This document shows positions 41,601-55,400 of a stretch of DNA of 64,000 nucleotides, piece by piece. Location: assembly GCA_033557835.1 (NCBI GenBank), contig JAWQRO010000058.1, positions 1 to 64,000 of the forward strand. Direction: 5' to 3'. Source of the stretch: Helochares maculicollis. Lineage: Eukaryota; Arthropoda; Insecta; Coleoptera; Hydrophilidae. Positions within the stretch are counted from its first letter, which is position 1; the number at the start of each line of letters is the position of its first letter. The notes beneath the pieces were generated by a model. It had not been told where the DNA came from, searched no databases, and was given only the letters and a program-made list of their open reading frames with translations. The position numbers and the translations under genes are program-made.

Positions 41601-44600
41601 ACTGCATTTGCTTCCGTCGCAGTTACGGCCGTTGCAATTGCCTACGGTCCTAAGTTGGCCGTGGCATCGGGGCTTCGAGTAAAACGAAGGTCTAAGAAGC
41701 AGCATCTCTTAGCTCATTCCCGGAGTATTAATGTGGGGAACGTTTAAAGAGGTAAACGGTAGTTGGAGTTTACTAACACCATACGGGCGGGTATTAAGTT
41801 CCAGGCTTGGATTTCTAAATGTTCCCCGTTATAAGTTACTGCTGCCACGAAGAGACTAGATGAAATGGGACAAAACAATAGTAGAAGAGGATGTACTGAA
41901 GGTTTCACCTAAATTGGCGTTAATCTCTGATCTGATCCTTCAATTTCATCATAAATCTTTGAACTGGCACCTTTAATTATTATTTTTTGAAAGTCCAATA
42001 TAATTAAATAGTTCATCATTAAATCAAGTTATAAAACCTGCAAAATATTGTGTTGGTCAACTAAAATTGCAATACCTAGTATCCAGTCTTTTTCAGTATC
42101 GATATGAAATTTAAGATGGGAATAAATTAGGACTGCACTTGACCGTTTTATTCAAAGCAACTTCCAGTTTTGTATAAAAGTAGAAATGCAGCCACAATAT
42201 AATTTCCAATTTATAATTAATTAAGTTATAAATTTGTAACAACGCACCGTAGAGCTAGCAATTATAACAAATTTCTTAGTCATGGGGGGCGCGTTTAAGC
42301 TACGCCAACAGCTCGGAATAGTTAATGAAACATTATATTTAGATCAGTTACAAGTAAATGTTAAAAGAGAATATTACACTTCGGTTCCCGACAAAACGCA
42401 ATTAGAACTAATTAAAGCGTTAATATTTAATAAGTTAGGACCAGAGTAATGTAAAAGTTAGCTCGCACCCTCGTCAGGATATGTTAAGATTAGTTCGTTC
42501 GCATCTGATTCTTTAAACTGGCTGGCTACCTTCCAGCCAGATGGCAGAAAGGAACCGAGAAAGAGAAAGATGCGACCTTTCAAGCTTTATATTTAATACA
42601 AACGACCTCCTAAATTTAACACCCGAAAAATTAAACATATCCCAGTATGCTTCCTAATCGTGGCTCATACTTTAAATTTTAATCTCGTTACCAAGTTAAC
42701 AAAACTCCCTTGCTTTCACCCCTACTACCGATCCGGTCTCATTTGGTGCAAATGCGGACATGTTTATAAACTAACATGTGCCTTAGAAATTCGTCGTGAA
42801 GTAATTAAGTTTGGATGCTCATTTTCAAGTTCAATGCGCGCTGAGTTAATTTCATCTTAAATGCGTATCTATCCCAACACGTTTTACTCTTTTATCAGAC
42901 ACAACTCTTGCCCGCGGAATATTTATATTTTCTGCACGTATTGTGATAACTAGAGCTTGAAGTTTGCAAGCTTTGACACACCACTTTCCTCTCTGTACAT
43001 ACATGGCACCGTCAGCGCTAGAACGAAATATTTTCAAACTATTTTAATGGAAAGGTGGAGACTGGGGTGTATTTCAGCGGAATATCAAGTTGCACTTGCA
43101 AAAAAACGTGATCTTAAACATATCTGTTAACAACATTTACTTACAAAACATTTTATTAAAACTGAAACTAAATTTTCTTAGCATCGTTTAGTAGAGAAAC
43201 ATAAAATCCTGCATATAGCTTATTTAGAATATAATTTCGTAGTAAAGATGTAATAAAATTTCAATATTCACTTTTTATACTATGTGAAAATTAACATAAC
43301 TTATCTCTATAAACATATTTTAAATTTTAAAAAAATCGTGTAAAATTTCAGTATAAAAGCTCAATTTTAAGGCTAGTTTTATAAAAGAAATCACTTTATT
43401 TACCTGATAGTACATCCGGACGTTTGGTCTGTTGCTATAATTTAGGGCTTAAGCTTTACTAAATGAAGTGTGAAGGTATAACAAGATATTGTCCACTTTT
43501 TGTATTAAAATCTAATCAACTCATTTATTTCTTTTAATTAGAAACTTATCGTTGTACTGAAGTTAATAAAAATAAAGCAATGTAAAGCAAAAAACATTAT
43601 ACTTCATCAAACGCAGCAAAATCTGTGATTATTCGCTTCAATCTAATTGCACGTTCAGTATGAATAGAATCAGCTCGGAACTCACAAAATACTATATTCC
43701 TATATCAGCTATAAGAGTATCAAATAACAGTTAGTATTCTTAGTATGAATTGAAGAGGAAAGAAGCAAACATTTTTCAAATTATTTAATTAATAATTCTT
43801 GATTTTATTTTGTTGTACATTTATAATCGTGTTTAGTTTCGATTAACAAATTTTCTGAAAACTTAATAAGATCTATCAATACCAGACGATATCTTGTAGT
43901 GTGCATCACTTTTTACATAATACGTTTTCGGGAACCTGGTTATAATGGCGAAGAATCGTAGCGCACACTTACAAATATCCAAAGATCGAACCAAAAGTTT
44001 CATATTGCAAATGAAAAATGGATCGTGAGGAAGAGTATTCCAGAACACAATAAAAGAAAATAGGAGCAAGCGGAGTTGCTGGAATATTCAAAAAGGGTAA
44101 AAAGTTAACGAGTAATATTCAAAACAGATAAAAAATTAGTAAAGATTCCTGTCTAGTATATATTATAAGAGAACTGTTGAAGAATGTTAACAAGCTAAAA
44201 CAGAATAAAAAAAGAATGTCAGCAAGAACTGTAAAGAGAGGAAAGAACACGTATAAAAGATATAATAATCTGAGTTAAGTACCGAAACAAAAACAGCCTA
44301 GAACCAAAAATAGTATCTCAAACCTTTTTGTACGTTGCAAAAATGAGAGAGGCAGCATACTATCTCACACTCGAAAATGCAAGAGATAAAGAAGCAGTGA
44401 AGAAATTAAAAACAAAATTTTAAAAACTACATCAAAATTCTACATAAAACGTGAAGAGCAAAAAGATAAATGGGAGAAAGAAAAAACAGTTACGATTTAA
44501 GCGGTTTTAACTCTAAAGAGAAATTTGAGATTCAAAAAAATTAAACAGGACACCAACAAAAAATAATATCTTACATCACATGTGTCGAAAGAAATAAGAG

Positions 44601-47600
44601 CTATGAGAAATGCCTTCATAGCTACAGAAGATAAAGCTCAAGATATAGTAGATAGTAGAAATGTTAGTTAGAAACGTAGGATACAAATATATTTCAAAAT
44701 TAAAAAAATTCTTTTTCCTTACATTGAACTATAATGCAGGAATTTATGTTACTTCTATTAAAACTTGCTCACTTACTTTCTGTCTTATTCTTCTTACTGT
44801 CATCCTGCCCACGACGTTTGTCTACTCAGATGTCTCTTCAGAGTCGGCGTCAGAAGCAGAACATAGAAAACATGATACGATAGCCACCGCTGCTCGGATC
44901 GTATCGATCGCATAGCCTCCATTTATTATTTAGCCGATATACAGTGATGGGAATTTCTTCAATTCGTGTTTTTGAAGTATACCGGAATTCTTATTTCTAT
45001 TCTGTATTTTCTACTCTGGATAAGATCAGTTTTTTAAAGCAATTAGTCTCTTAGTGCGTTGGTCTATTTGGTCTTTTTTTTCAACTTTTTTTCTGTCAAA
45101 CAGGTACAGCTTGTAAATTTATTAGATTTACATGCAGTTATGTCAAAAATCTGTCTATTTTGAACTCTAAACTCTTCTACCTTTTCTTCCTTAAGTATCT
45201 TGTATAACATTTTAACTGATAACTTTTAAGTAACTGAAAGACACGTTTGTGTGTGATAATTAGAATAGGACATATTATCAACACTATTCGTTCCAACCAT
45301 TTCAACAACTTCCACAAATGTAGTTTTTTTGTTGTGTTATTTCTTAATTTTATACCTTGTCGAACTTCTTCATAGCATTCATCACAACTTATCTTTTGTG
45401 TTGTAGAAGTCATGTTAATACACTTAATAAACATAAATCAACAAGTGCTACTTTGTCACAGCGCCAAAGTATAATAAAATAACGAAATATTTGATTGCAA
45501 CAGCTAGTGAAATATATTTGATTATGGTTTTGAATAAAATAAACCTATTTTCATAAAATCTGTACTATTTTGTAAGATGCGCAAACAGCCGCTTAAATGT
45601 CGATATTGTAAATATTTCATATCGTGACTGGGTCTTTTCCATTGTCTGATAATATTTCAATTTTTTATGGAGGAAATTGGTGGCAGTTGGCAACTTAAAA
45701 AACCAAATAAAAATTAGAAAAAAAAATTTCATTCCACCTTATACTGTGGGAAGTTCTGAAAGCTGAAAGACATCATACTTGGGCCTCATTTCAGCTATGA
45801 ACAGCAAGTCTTTAATTAATTTAAAGAATTTTAAATGGCTGCTGCACAAATGCTTACACGGTTTAAATGCTAACGCATCACAATCATTTAGTATAAAAAA
45901 ACAATTCAGCATATTTTTCGTGCTATACTACCAAATTAGTTGATGTGAATGTACCATCTGTACAGACGATTTTTTAAGTATCAAGATAATTTGTTGATGA
46001 GCGGTCTAATTGATTAGTGGACTTACTACTCTTCTTGTGCGAAATAAAATATCATTATACTAACCAGATTGTTTATTTACAGAATGCAAAAATGGCCAAT
46101 ACAGATGCGGTGATGGACAATGCATCAACATGTCAAAGGTGTGCGATGGCCACCCGGATTGTAGATCAGGCGTCGACGAAGCAAACTGTCCGCCAAAAAG
46201 TAAGTGGGGCTATTTCGTTCCCTTCTATGTATTATTAAACAGCAAATAATTGAAACCATAATCTGATTGACTTGTTATAGTATGTAAGCTCTGCATGTTC
46301 AAGGCTGCCAAAAAGCTTCAGCTTCGTGACGAATGCTGCAAATATTTGTGTTTTATATAATCTGAATTAAATGTCAATCAAGTGAATTGCTGATATTTTG
46401 TACAAAATTAAAAAATATATAATAAAAACACGAATGAGATTAACGTGCATTTGCTTGCCACAGCAGCATGACTTTTGCTTACAAAGTACGAGCATTTTTG
46501 ATTTGTTTTCGTAACCGCATTTTTTAATTTTGACTAGAGCCATTTCTATTTTATTCCAAAAAAGAAAAAAGTAACGTACTATAACACAATATGAATATAA
46601 TATGTTTATTTTTGCTGTAAAAAGAGAGTGAACACGATAATACAGCATGTTTACACTTATTACACCAACAGAAAAATGTGATATCAATGAAGAATATACG
46701 TGTGGAGACGGGAGTTGCATTCCGATAAGGAAAAAGTGCGATCGAGTCTACGATTGTAACGATCAATCGGACGAACGCAATTGTCGTAAGTTTTTATCAT
46801 CTCACACAAAGTCTAACTCTATTTTCTTCAGCATCTGTTCAACTTGGAAATTCTCTAGTACAGTAGTTCTGTCTTTGATGTGTGTCTATACCTACTCTCT
46901 TCAAATCGATTTAGATTTCCCTCACAAAATCTATATAAATTATCTTGTGACTCTTCCTCTCATAGAATTCACACACTTACACATACATACAGTATCACCT
47001 TCCCTCAGATTATAGACCGAAATCCATGCCGCTGAAATGGTACATTCCGCTGCACCCTTGCCTACATTACATATGTATGTGTGTGTTAGTGTAGAAACAT
47101 AGAAGCACCTTCAGCTCAACCCGCAACCCTTAATCTTTATACTCTCGAGCATTTCCATTTTATAGCCAGCCTGAATATTAAGCTGAATGGTTGAGCCGCA
47201 TATAAGTTGAACTATGTGTTTTGAAATTATAAGAATTTTTATCGTATTTTTTGGTTGTCTCGCTTGGGGGGTGAATCTCCGTGTAGTCTTTCAAAGGTTA
47301 CGTTAAGAAAATTTGCTATGCTGACTAAAATAAATCTAGAATAATAATTTTATAGTTATTTTTTATACTATATACAAATTTTCAAAAAATCTGAATAAGG
47401 TCTTTGCTTGTTAATATGCTTAGTAAGTTGTTAGTGCAACCGCGATAGATACATCCGCTATACGAGAAAATGATAATGATAAAAGTTGCAAGAAATATTT
47501 CGATCTATATTTTGAAATTATATTCAGCTGCACTGACCGTTTATTTTATAACAGAACTTATACCAAGTTACGTATTTTTAATGGAACTGCATACGGAAAG

Positions 47601-50600
47601 ATTTTATAACTTCTCAGTAATTAAGTAATTAACATGAATTTATTAATTTAAATAATACAATTAATTAAGAAAGGTTTGTTTAATCTCATCTTGCGTTTCA
47701 GCTCAAGTTGAAACGCTCAAATCTAGTTTACTTAAATTCAATTGCATTATCAAAACAATCGTTCCTAAAATTGTAATATTAGCAATAACAAGTGGTTTTA
47801 AGTAAATCAAATAATTTATTAGGATGAAATCAGGTTTTTACGAATAACGCCTATTGTTGCTTGCAAGTTTGCAGTTTGAAGCCAAGCGCTTTGATGATTC
47901 CATTCTGAATTCCAGTGTAAACTTGCAGTTTCATTTTAAATTCACCCACCTCATTTTTTGATTTATTTATTTTAAAACCATGACTTTGATTTTATTCTGT
48001 AATTTTCGATAGTAATTTAGTAGTTTATATACGAAAATGTTTAGAAGAAACTCTAGATTTTTCAATGCCATTTTGTCTAATTTAGTGTCGAAAAAAAGGA
48101 AACCATCAAGGAATTTCTGTTCCAACTGGCATATTAATAAATAAAAAATAAATTTGTTTCTTAAACATTAATCTAGAGCAAAGCTAACTAAACTGATTAG
48201 CTTATTATAAATTCGATAAAAATATAAATAGTAATAAATAGCACAAAAATGTTAGCAAATATGTTAAACAGATAATATAACGCCTATTGACAATCAGCGG
48301 ACGAACTAATATCTGACATGGTATGGGAAGCAAAAATGCTTCACCATTTTCTAAAGAGAATATCCGACAAAGAGGTCAATATTAATACACACACTAAAAA
48401 CTTACCGTGTAGTAAGCGACTCAATCGTTTAACATTCAGGCAATTCATTCTCATATATCGTAATTAAAATGACACATCATATAATAAGTACCTACTAGAG
48501 CGCTGTTCAATCAAACCCGCTTCTAATGTTCATATATCCTAACATAGATTATTCTTTTTCAAATCATATATAGACACCAAATTTAAATAGTCTTCTGTAG
48601 ACAACTAAACTTATTTAGACATAAAATCTTACTGAATCATCAAATTTTATTCAGTCATCTAATCCCTATTTACCAATTTAGACATCAAAACTTCTTTAGA
48701 TATCTTTAAACGTTAAGCTAATTTAGTCTTCATCTACTACTCATTCTTCTTCAAGTGTTAGCTAATTTAGATCTCGTATCTATCGAATATTTTGCAATGA
48801 TTTCAGCTTGTCGTAAAGGAGACTTCAAGTGTAATAATGGATTTTGCATTCCTCCAAAACAAAGATGCGACGGTATTAACCATTGTCAAGACAGATCAGA
48901 CGAAATAGGATGCTCTAGTACGCTATTTTTTAAATCTATATATCTATCATTATTTTGTTTTTTTAAGTATAATAACTGTGGTGGAGGTTTTACCTTGCTA
49001 GCAGATTTTAGCTTATTTTTTGAATTGTGGGATTTTTGTAACGGTGGTGGTTTACCTTTGGAGAAGAAGCAACTTATTCCGCAGAGAAACTTGATGGAAA
49101 ATCTTATGTTGGTAGAAAAATTTGGAAATTTAAGATGGCAAAAACTGAAGTTGCTTCTTTTTCTAGCTTTAGTGAGAATGCAAGAGACGGGCAGGGTACT
49201 AAAGGGTTTAGAAACCATTTGTTCTGGCGAAAGAGCCAAATAAATTCTGCTTGCTTAGTTGAAAACTGATACCTTCTCCTTGTTGTATTTTGAAATATTG
49301 GTGATTTAAGTTTTGCTTTTATATGAAATTTTGGTGATAAATAGGCCGTGGCGATTGCCTCAATTACGAATGGCAATGCAAAGATGGCACTTGCATAGAC
49401 CAAATTTTGAGGTGCAACAATCGAACTGACTGCCCTGATAAGTCTGATGAAATCGATTGCCACTGCAAGCAAGATGAATTTAGATGCAGTAACGGCACTT
49501 GTTTGAACATAGCTAAAAGATGCGATGGCGAGGCCGATTGCCCATTTTCCGAAGACGAAGAGCATTGCGGTTAGTGGTAATTTTTTCTTTAGAAAACAAA
49601 TTAGAGAGAAAGGATTTTCTTTCACTGCACCATCATTGGAAATCTTTTCATTTTTCATTTTGACTGACTTCTTTAGCCAAATTAAAGTATCATTTCTATA
49701 GTAGATTCGTGTAGAACGCTTGCTCTCTACTTCTGCCAGTAATTAACACGATTTTCATATTCAGTCCTCCGTTTTGGAATTTACAATTTTCCTCCACATG
49801 TGCTTCTACTTTTTTTATAAACAATCAACTACTTGTCTACTTAAACGATGCACGAATTAACCTCTGTATATATGTTAAATCCTATGCTGTATGTTTAGCG
49901 AAAACGACAGTTATGTGTTAGTTGTAACGATTATATTGTTTATTAACGATGGTAAATGAAAACAGTTACATGCTCGCCCGATCAGCTCCAATGCTATACA
50001 GGCGAATGCGTGGACGGAAACATGCGGTGCGATGGTCGTCCCGATTGCCCTGACGGTTCTGATGAACACGGCTGTGACGGTAAGCTTACATTTTTCCCTG
50101 AGGACTATCTACGTTTCTTCTTATTAAAAACAGCACCACTTACTTCGACGTTCTGCAGTAGTTTTTCTGACTTTTTCATGTCGTCAATACTTTTGTTCTT
50201 CTTTACGTCTCTTTGATATTCATTGTTGTTACTAGTAGATTTTAATGTCGTTCTGCATGATTATTGTTTAATTGTGTTTAATTTTTACCTATATCTTGTT
50301 GTATCCAGCGAACAATTTGTTTACATTTATACTTGTAGTCGATAAATGAATACTTATAACACTCATACTCTCAGAAAAACTTAATTTTACAGCATACTTT
50401 TTGTTTCCTATTATATGATTTATTGTTTCAATTTAAGAAAAGCTGCATGGTTTTAAACTGAAGCCATGGAGTTTTTCTTGCTTATAAGTTAACTTACAAT
50501 CCTGAATGTATAACATGTAATGTGCATGATTTTGTATTTTTGGTTGGGGTCTTGGGCATGTAGGCACTCTTAATTGCATAGAAGGCTACTGGAGGTGTTA

Positions 50601-52439
50601 TAACAAGCGCAATTGTATTTCTGCAAATCGTACTTGCGATGGAACGTACGACTGTCCTGATAAATCCGACGAAAATTGCGATGAATTTAACCCTTTAACC
50701 CCACCAGAAAATTTTGAAGGTAACTGATGTTAGGCGACTAGTAAAATCCTATATTATTATACAACTTTTCAATATTCTCTAAATCTATCATTATATAAAA
50801 TTTCTTTCAAGTTGTCAGATTCAGTTTCTTGTTTGAAAATTGCAGTAGACACACATGGATGAAGTAAATACATATTTCGAAATAATTTTGCTTTAAAAAA
50901 CACGTCGTGCATAATTTTACAATTTAAAAAATCTTATTTGCACTTTTTCTATTTACTACCTCAACGTGCATTGAATGCTTTTAAAATTTTATTTTATTTT
51001 GTCCATGTGTCTATCATTCCTATTTTACGATTTACTGTTAATTTTTTACGTATTATGGGAAACCTTTTTACGCCTCTATGTGCATAAAAATTAGACACTA
51101 CACCTAAATGCTATCTTTTAGCTACTAGATTGTTTTACTAATTAAAATGTCTTGTAACGCTTTCTACTTTTGATACTAACTAAAATTCATTGCCTTACCG
51201 ACTTGAATTCAGAGCACGCTCCACAAGGTATTTGCAAATTACCCTACTTTGTTAACAAAAAGTGGACTGTTCTCACATATGCCTCATACTATTGCATTTT
51301 CAAATTTTAATGTAACATCTGGGGTTGCGTTTTCGTTTTCGGTTTCGAGGATTGTTTGAAGTATATTTTGGACTAACCGCAAGAGAAACATTTTTTAAAG
51401 AAATTTCAATGTAGTGGCCAAATGAAAAGAGGCGCAGAACTAAAACGATTTATTTTCAGATTTCTATGCTTGCTTCTTTAATGATACTTTTTTTTAATTA
51501 ATTCAAAATTTTTTTTATTTTTCTACATTGTTCAACATTTTTTTTATTTTTGTTCAAAATATTGCAAATTTCTGCGCTCTTTATGCATCGTGGCCGGTAT
51601 GTGAAACAAAAAAGCTCATTTGTAAGAATTATTAGGTGAACCTACGCCTCCGAAAACGTGTCCTGAGGACGAGTTTCAATGCCAGGCCGGACATTGTATT
51701 ATGGGGTACAAACGTTGTAACGGCATTAAAGATTGCCCAAGTGGCAATGATGAAGCAAACTGCCCTCTTTCCACCGGTACGTTTTATTAACTCTAACTTG
51801 TTTTATTATATTCAATTTATACTTTTCTCTACTTCAAAACTGTAATACAAATTTTATAACGGCGGTCTATTTCCCTTAGTGCGAATTATTTGTGATAGTT
51901 GTTTTATAAAACTTAATGTCTTCGGGTCGAATAACAGAAAATCCGGGTAAAGGCAAAACGAGTAAATGAATTATACTTCTTAACTGGATCTATGTGTTGA
52001 ACATTCAAAAAAAAAGTGAGTTCAATCGTAAATATTGAACAAAAATACATAAAAAGTAATTCAAATCGTCTAAAATCAGGAAACCGATTTTCTCCAACGC
52101 TTCAACCCTCTACGCCATAAATTTTCCAGCACGCTTAGGATTTATTTATCTACATATGTCCAGGCCCAAGACTTCTCAAGTATCTGCGATATTGAAGTGG
52201 AAAATATATTACTCGATTGGAAGACAAAATTAAATTGACCGTATCAAAAGTATGAGCGAAAAATCCAGTTCTGAAATATAATTTTCCAGAAAACTAAAAT
52301 AAAATACGTAGTTTTTAAATTTTCCACGATATTCGATAAAGCTTGACGTAACTCGAGAAAAAATTGCTTTTTTAATAAAATTCATACAATTAACATTTGG
52401 ATTAACTATGCACACCTAACAAAAGTAATCGCGTACACG

Positions 52440-52482
<43 letters not shown>

Positions 52483-55400
52483 TCTATTCTTTTGCCACAT
52501 ACCAAGATCTCCTGAATTGAAAGTGTTGTTTTATTGACGCTCTTGTCAAAGTAGCAATAGTTTTTGTAAGGTGTGCAAATTTGTGTTAACGTCAAACATT
52601 TTGTGTCGCTTCGTTCATCATAATACTTTGTGTAGCTATGATCAATACCAAATTGCTTACAGTAGTGTCTTTGTGATTGTTTTCAATTTTTGTTTTAAAT
52701 GTGGCAGATCCCCCTTGTGGTACTAACCAATTTACCTGCAGCAACGGTCAATGCATCGACAAGGAATTTAGGTGTGACAATATCAGAGATTGCGACGATA
52801 ACTCAGACGAGCTAAATTGTGGTGACCACTCTATACTCGATGGTGGGTAAAGTTTGTTTCCTTCGTAAAATTAATAGCCTGATTAACAATAATTAAAGAA
52901 AAAGAGTTTTGGGACAATAAGCCCTGAAAACAATCTTATAGACGAAATTCATCGAAGGCCAAAGTAAATAATTTTGAATTTGCACCCTAAACTATTGGTT
53001 TGACTACTCGCAATGACTGCTTAAAACAATTGAGCTTAGAATTGAGTCCTTAAGTCCTTAATTTTGAGTACCCAATGTGCTGCTCAATTCGTATTGGCAG
53101 CTTTCGAGTAGGCGATCCAAACTATGGAGTGGTCAAAGTTATTGGTTTTGGCAGAGGAAACAAAAATCTGAGCTAACGAGACATCTCTGTAACCACAGAA
53201 TGCGAGGAGCACCAAGTGAAATGCCATGATAACACCTGCAAGCATGGAGCTAAATGCGATGGTGTTTTCGACTGCCCCGATGGTTCTGATGAGGACGGTT
53301 GCTATATCTGTTCCCCAAGTCAGTTTCGCTGTTCGAGCAGCGAATGCATTGACGAAGGGCTTCGTTGCAATGGACGCAGAGATTGTGCAGACAATTCTGA
53401 TGAACATAACTGTGGTATGTGTCGATCGTCAACTGTTTGCTCGAAATACTAACAAAAATGTTTTCTTCTACTCCTCCTCTCTGTCAATATTCTTTGTACA
53501 TTACGTCTGTAGACGAAGCTAATGCATCTTAAAATCTTTCCTGTCTAGTTACTGCAATTTTTAATTATATTATTATTACAAATTTTAAACTAAATCTCTG
53601 GATTGAAACTAAACGAAATAACGAAGTTTTGCATCTGCATGAACTTAACTTAATCGTCGCTAAATTTTTTTTAATAATTTTACCAATTCTCTAGTCGATG
53701 ATTGTCCGAATGACCAATTCCGATGCTCAAACGGATTATGCTTGGATCATAGGAGACGTTGCGATGGTTATCCTGATTGTCCGGATCGCTCTGACGAAGG
53801 AGACTGTCCTTCAAGTAGGTCCTTCCTTTTTTGCTCTTAGTGTTTGATCAAGTAGGAAATATAGTTCTTGTATATATTCGTATCTACTTAGACAAATGTG
53901 TTCGTTATGCTCATACTCTTTAATAACATTACTTCTTAAGAAACGATGATTGTAGTTTTAGATTTTTCTATTAATTTAAATTAATAATACTACTTAGTGC
54001 GTGTGTGTGCCCAATTTTTGTGCTATCTACTCTCTATATAAATAGCGGTTTTACAAATCTCTGTCTCTCTTTTAGTCTTCCAAACTTCCAGCTCTTCTTG
54101 TCTAGTCTCTTTTGTGGATTATATTTGTGACTGTTAGCTAGCAATATGTAAAATGGACTGAAATTGAGCATGAGTTAGAAAATTGCTGCTTTTCTTTGTC
54201 TCTTGACTGTTCTTACTTAATGAAAAAATTGGAATTGCATATTTTAGTACCACGCCGAAATGATGGTACCAACCGAAATAACTTTCTTACTTGATTATGA
54301 CCTTAAATTTCAGTATAGACAACTCTAGGTAAGTTCAAACTGGGCACGCTTTCTGTATGATACTGCTTGTGCTTGCATAAAATTATTGGGGTACGGGTTG
54401 TAGATTTACAATGACCTGCCATTAAAAAAACATAAAGTTTATATTGTTTCTTAATTTCATTATGGTTAGTGTTTGGGGTAAGTAATGGTTAATGTAGTTA
54501 ATGTAAATGCACCTCTTTTCGTTTTATTATTATTTTATTTCAAATGTATGATTTTCATTGTAACACACAACAGCTTTTAACTGTGCTTTTTTTCATGAAC
54601 AGCTTGTAGTCCCATGCAATTTCAATGTGGCAACAATGAGTGCATTGATATCAGATATCGTTGTGATGGGTACGAAGATTGTAACGATAAATCCGACGAG
54701 AAAGACTGTCGTAAGTAGCCTACGAAATCATTTTGTACAAATAAAGACATTTGGTATCTACTTTATTCACGTTCCATTTGTTTCATTATCAAACAATTCG
54801 GCCTAACATAAGTCAATTTGATACAGATATCCATTTTATATTCAAATTACATTTTATTATATCTAGACTGCGAAGAAACCGTTTAATACAAACTATGTTT
54901 CTTCTTTATTAATTTTTCAGCAATGTCCCTAATGTATGATTTAGTTTGGAAGCAGCACCAAATCTTTATTATTGATATATAATTTACATTTTTTATTAAA
55001 TGTAGCATTAATACTAAATCTAAATTAAAAAGTAAACTAAACATCTAGTATCGAGAAATCGAAATTTGGCAATATTCCTGTACACTGCTCTTCTTCTTAC
55101 GCCTTCTCCTTATAAAGATTAGTACTTACTAATCTAACACTCTCTTAGAAACAACAGCTCTCAAAATATCAGTTGTTCCTAACTAAAGGCTTTAAAAATG
55201 TTGGTGTACTGATCTTTTTCGTTAAAACTTTCCTTTAATTATCACCTTCAACAGTTCATATATATATCTCTTTTTATGAGATGACTTATAGATCCTGTTT
55301 TTCTTATTTAAATGGTAGTCATTAATTCTTCAGCTTAAATATTAATTGGGTCCATAAGATTTGGAACATATTTCAATATAAAAATATTTCCAATGCTAAG

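Larger units (their letters stand above)
35981..46082 (+). other. Perlecan intron 1, last part (non-coding)
   Basis: About 10 kb up to exon 2. It holds a minisatellite at 37147-37226, a purine-rich AGGC/AAGG tract at 40250-40315, a GC-rich patch at 40560-40690 and a degenerate coding-like stretch at 44340-44915. No exon with LDLa, SEA or other perlecan-type sequence was found. Confidence 0.4.
46786..48806 (+). other. Perlecan intron between exons 3 and 4
   Basis: A 2.0 kb intron. It contains a possible LINE shard (48360-48425) and a degenerate repeat tract (48560-48720) next to exon 4. No further LDLa sequence is seen. Confidence 0.55.

Noticed and set aside
48918..49243. Open extension of the exon 4 frame
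   Set aside because: It has no LDLa cysteines or other domain and begins with an acceptable donor at the module end; treated as intron.
49104..49658. 184-codon minus-strand ORF over perlecan exon 5
   Set aside because: It is the complement of two LDLa modules. LDLa codons rarely include TTA, CTA or TCA in frame, so the antisense stays open by composition. Similar antisense frames occur over exons 11, 14 and 16.
53226..53522. 98-codon forward ORF in a second frame over exon 11
   Set aside because: A shifted frame of the same LDLa codons; it lacks domain signatures.
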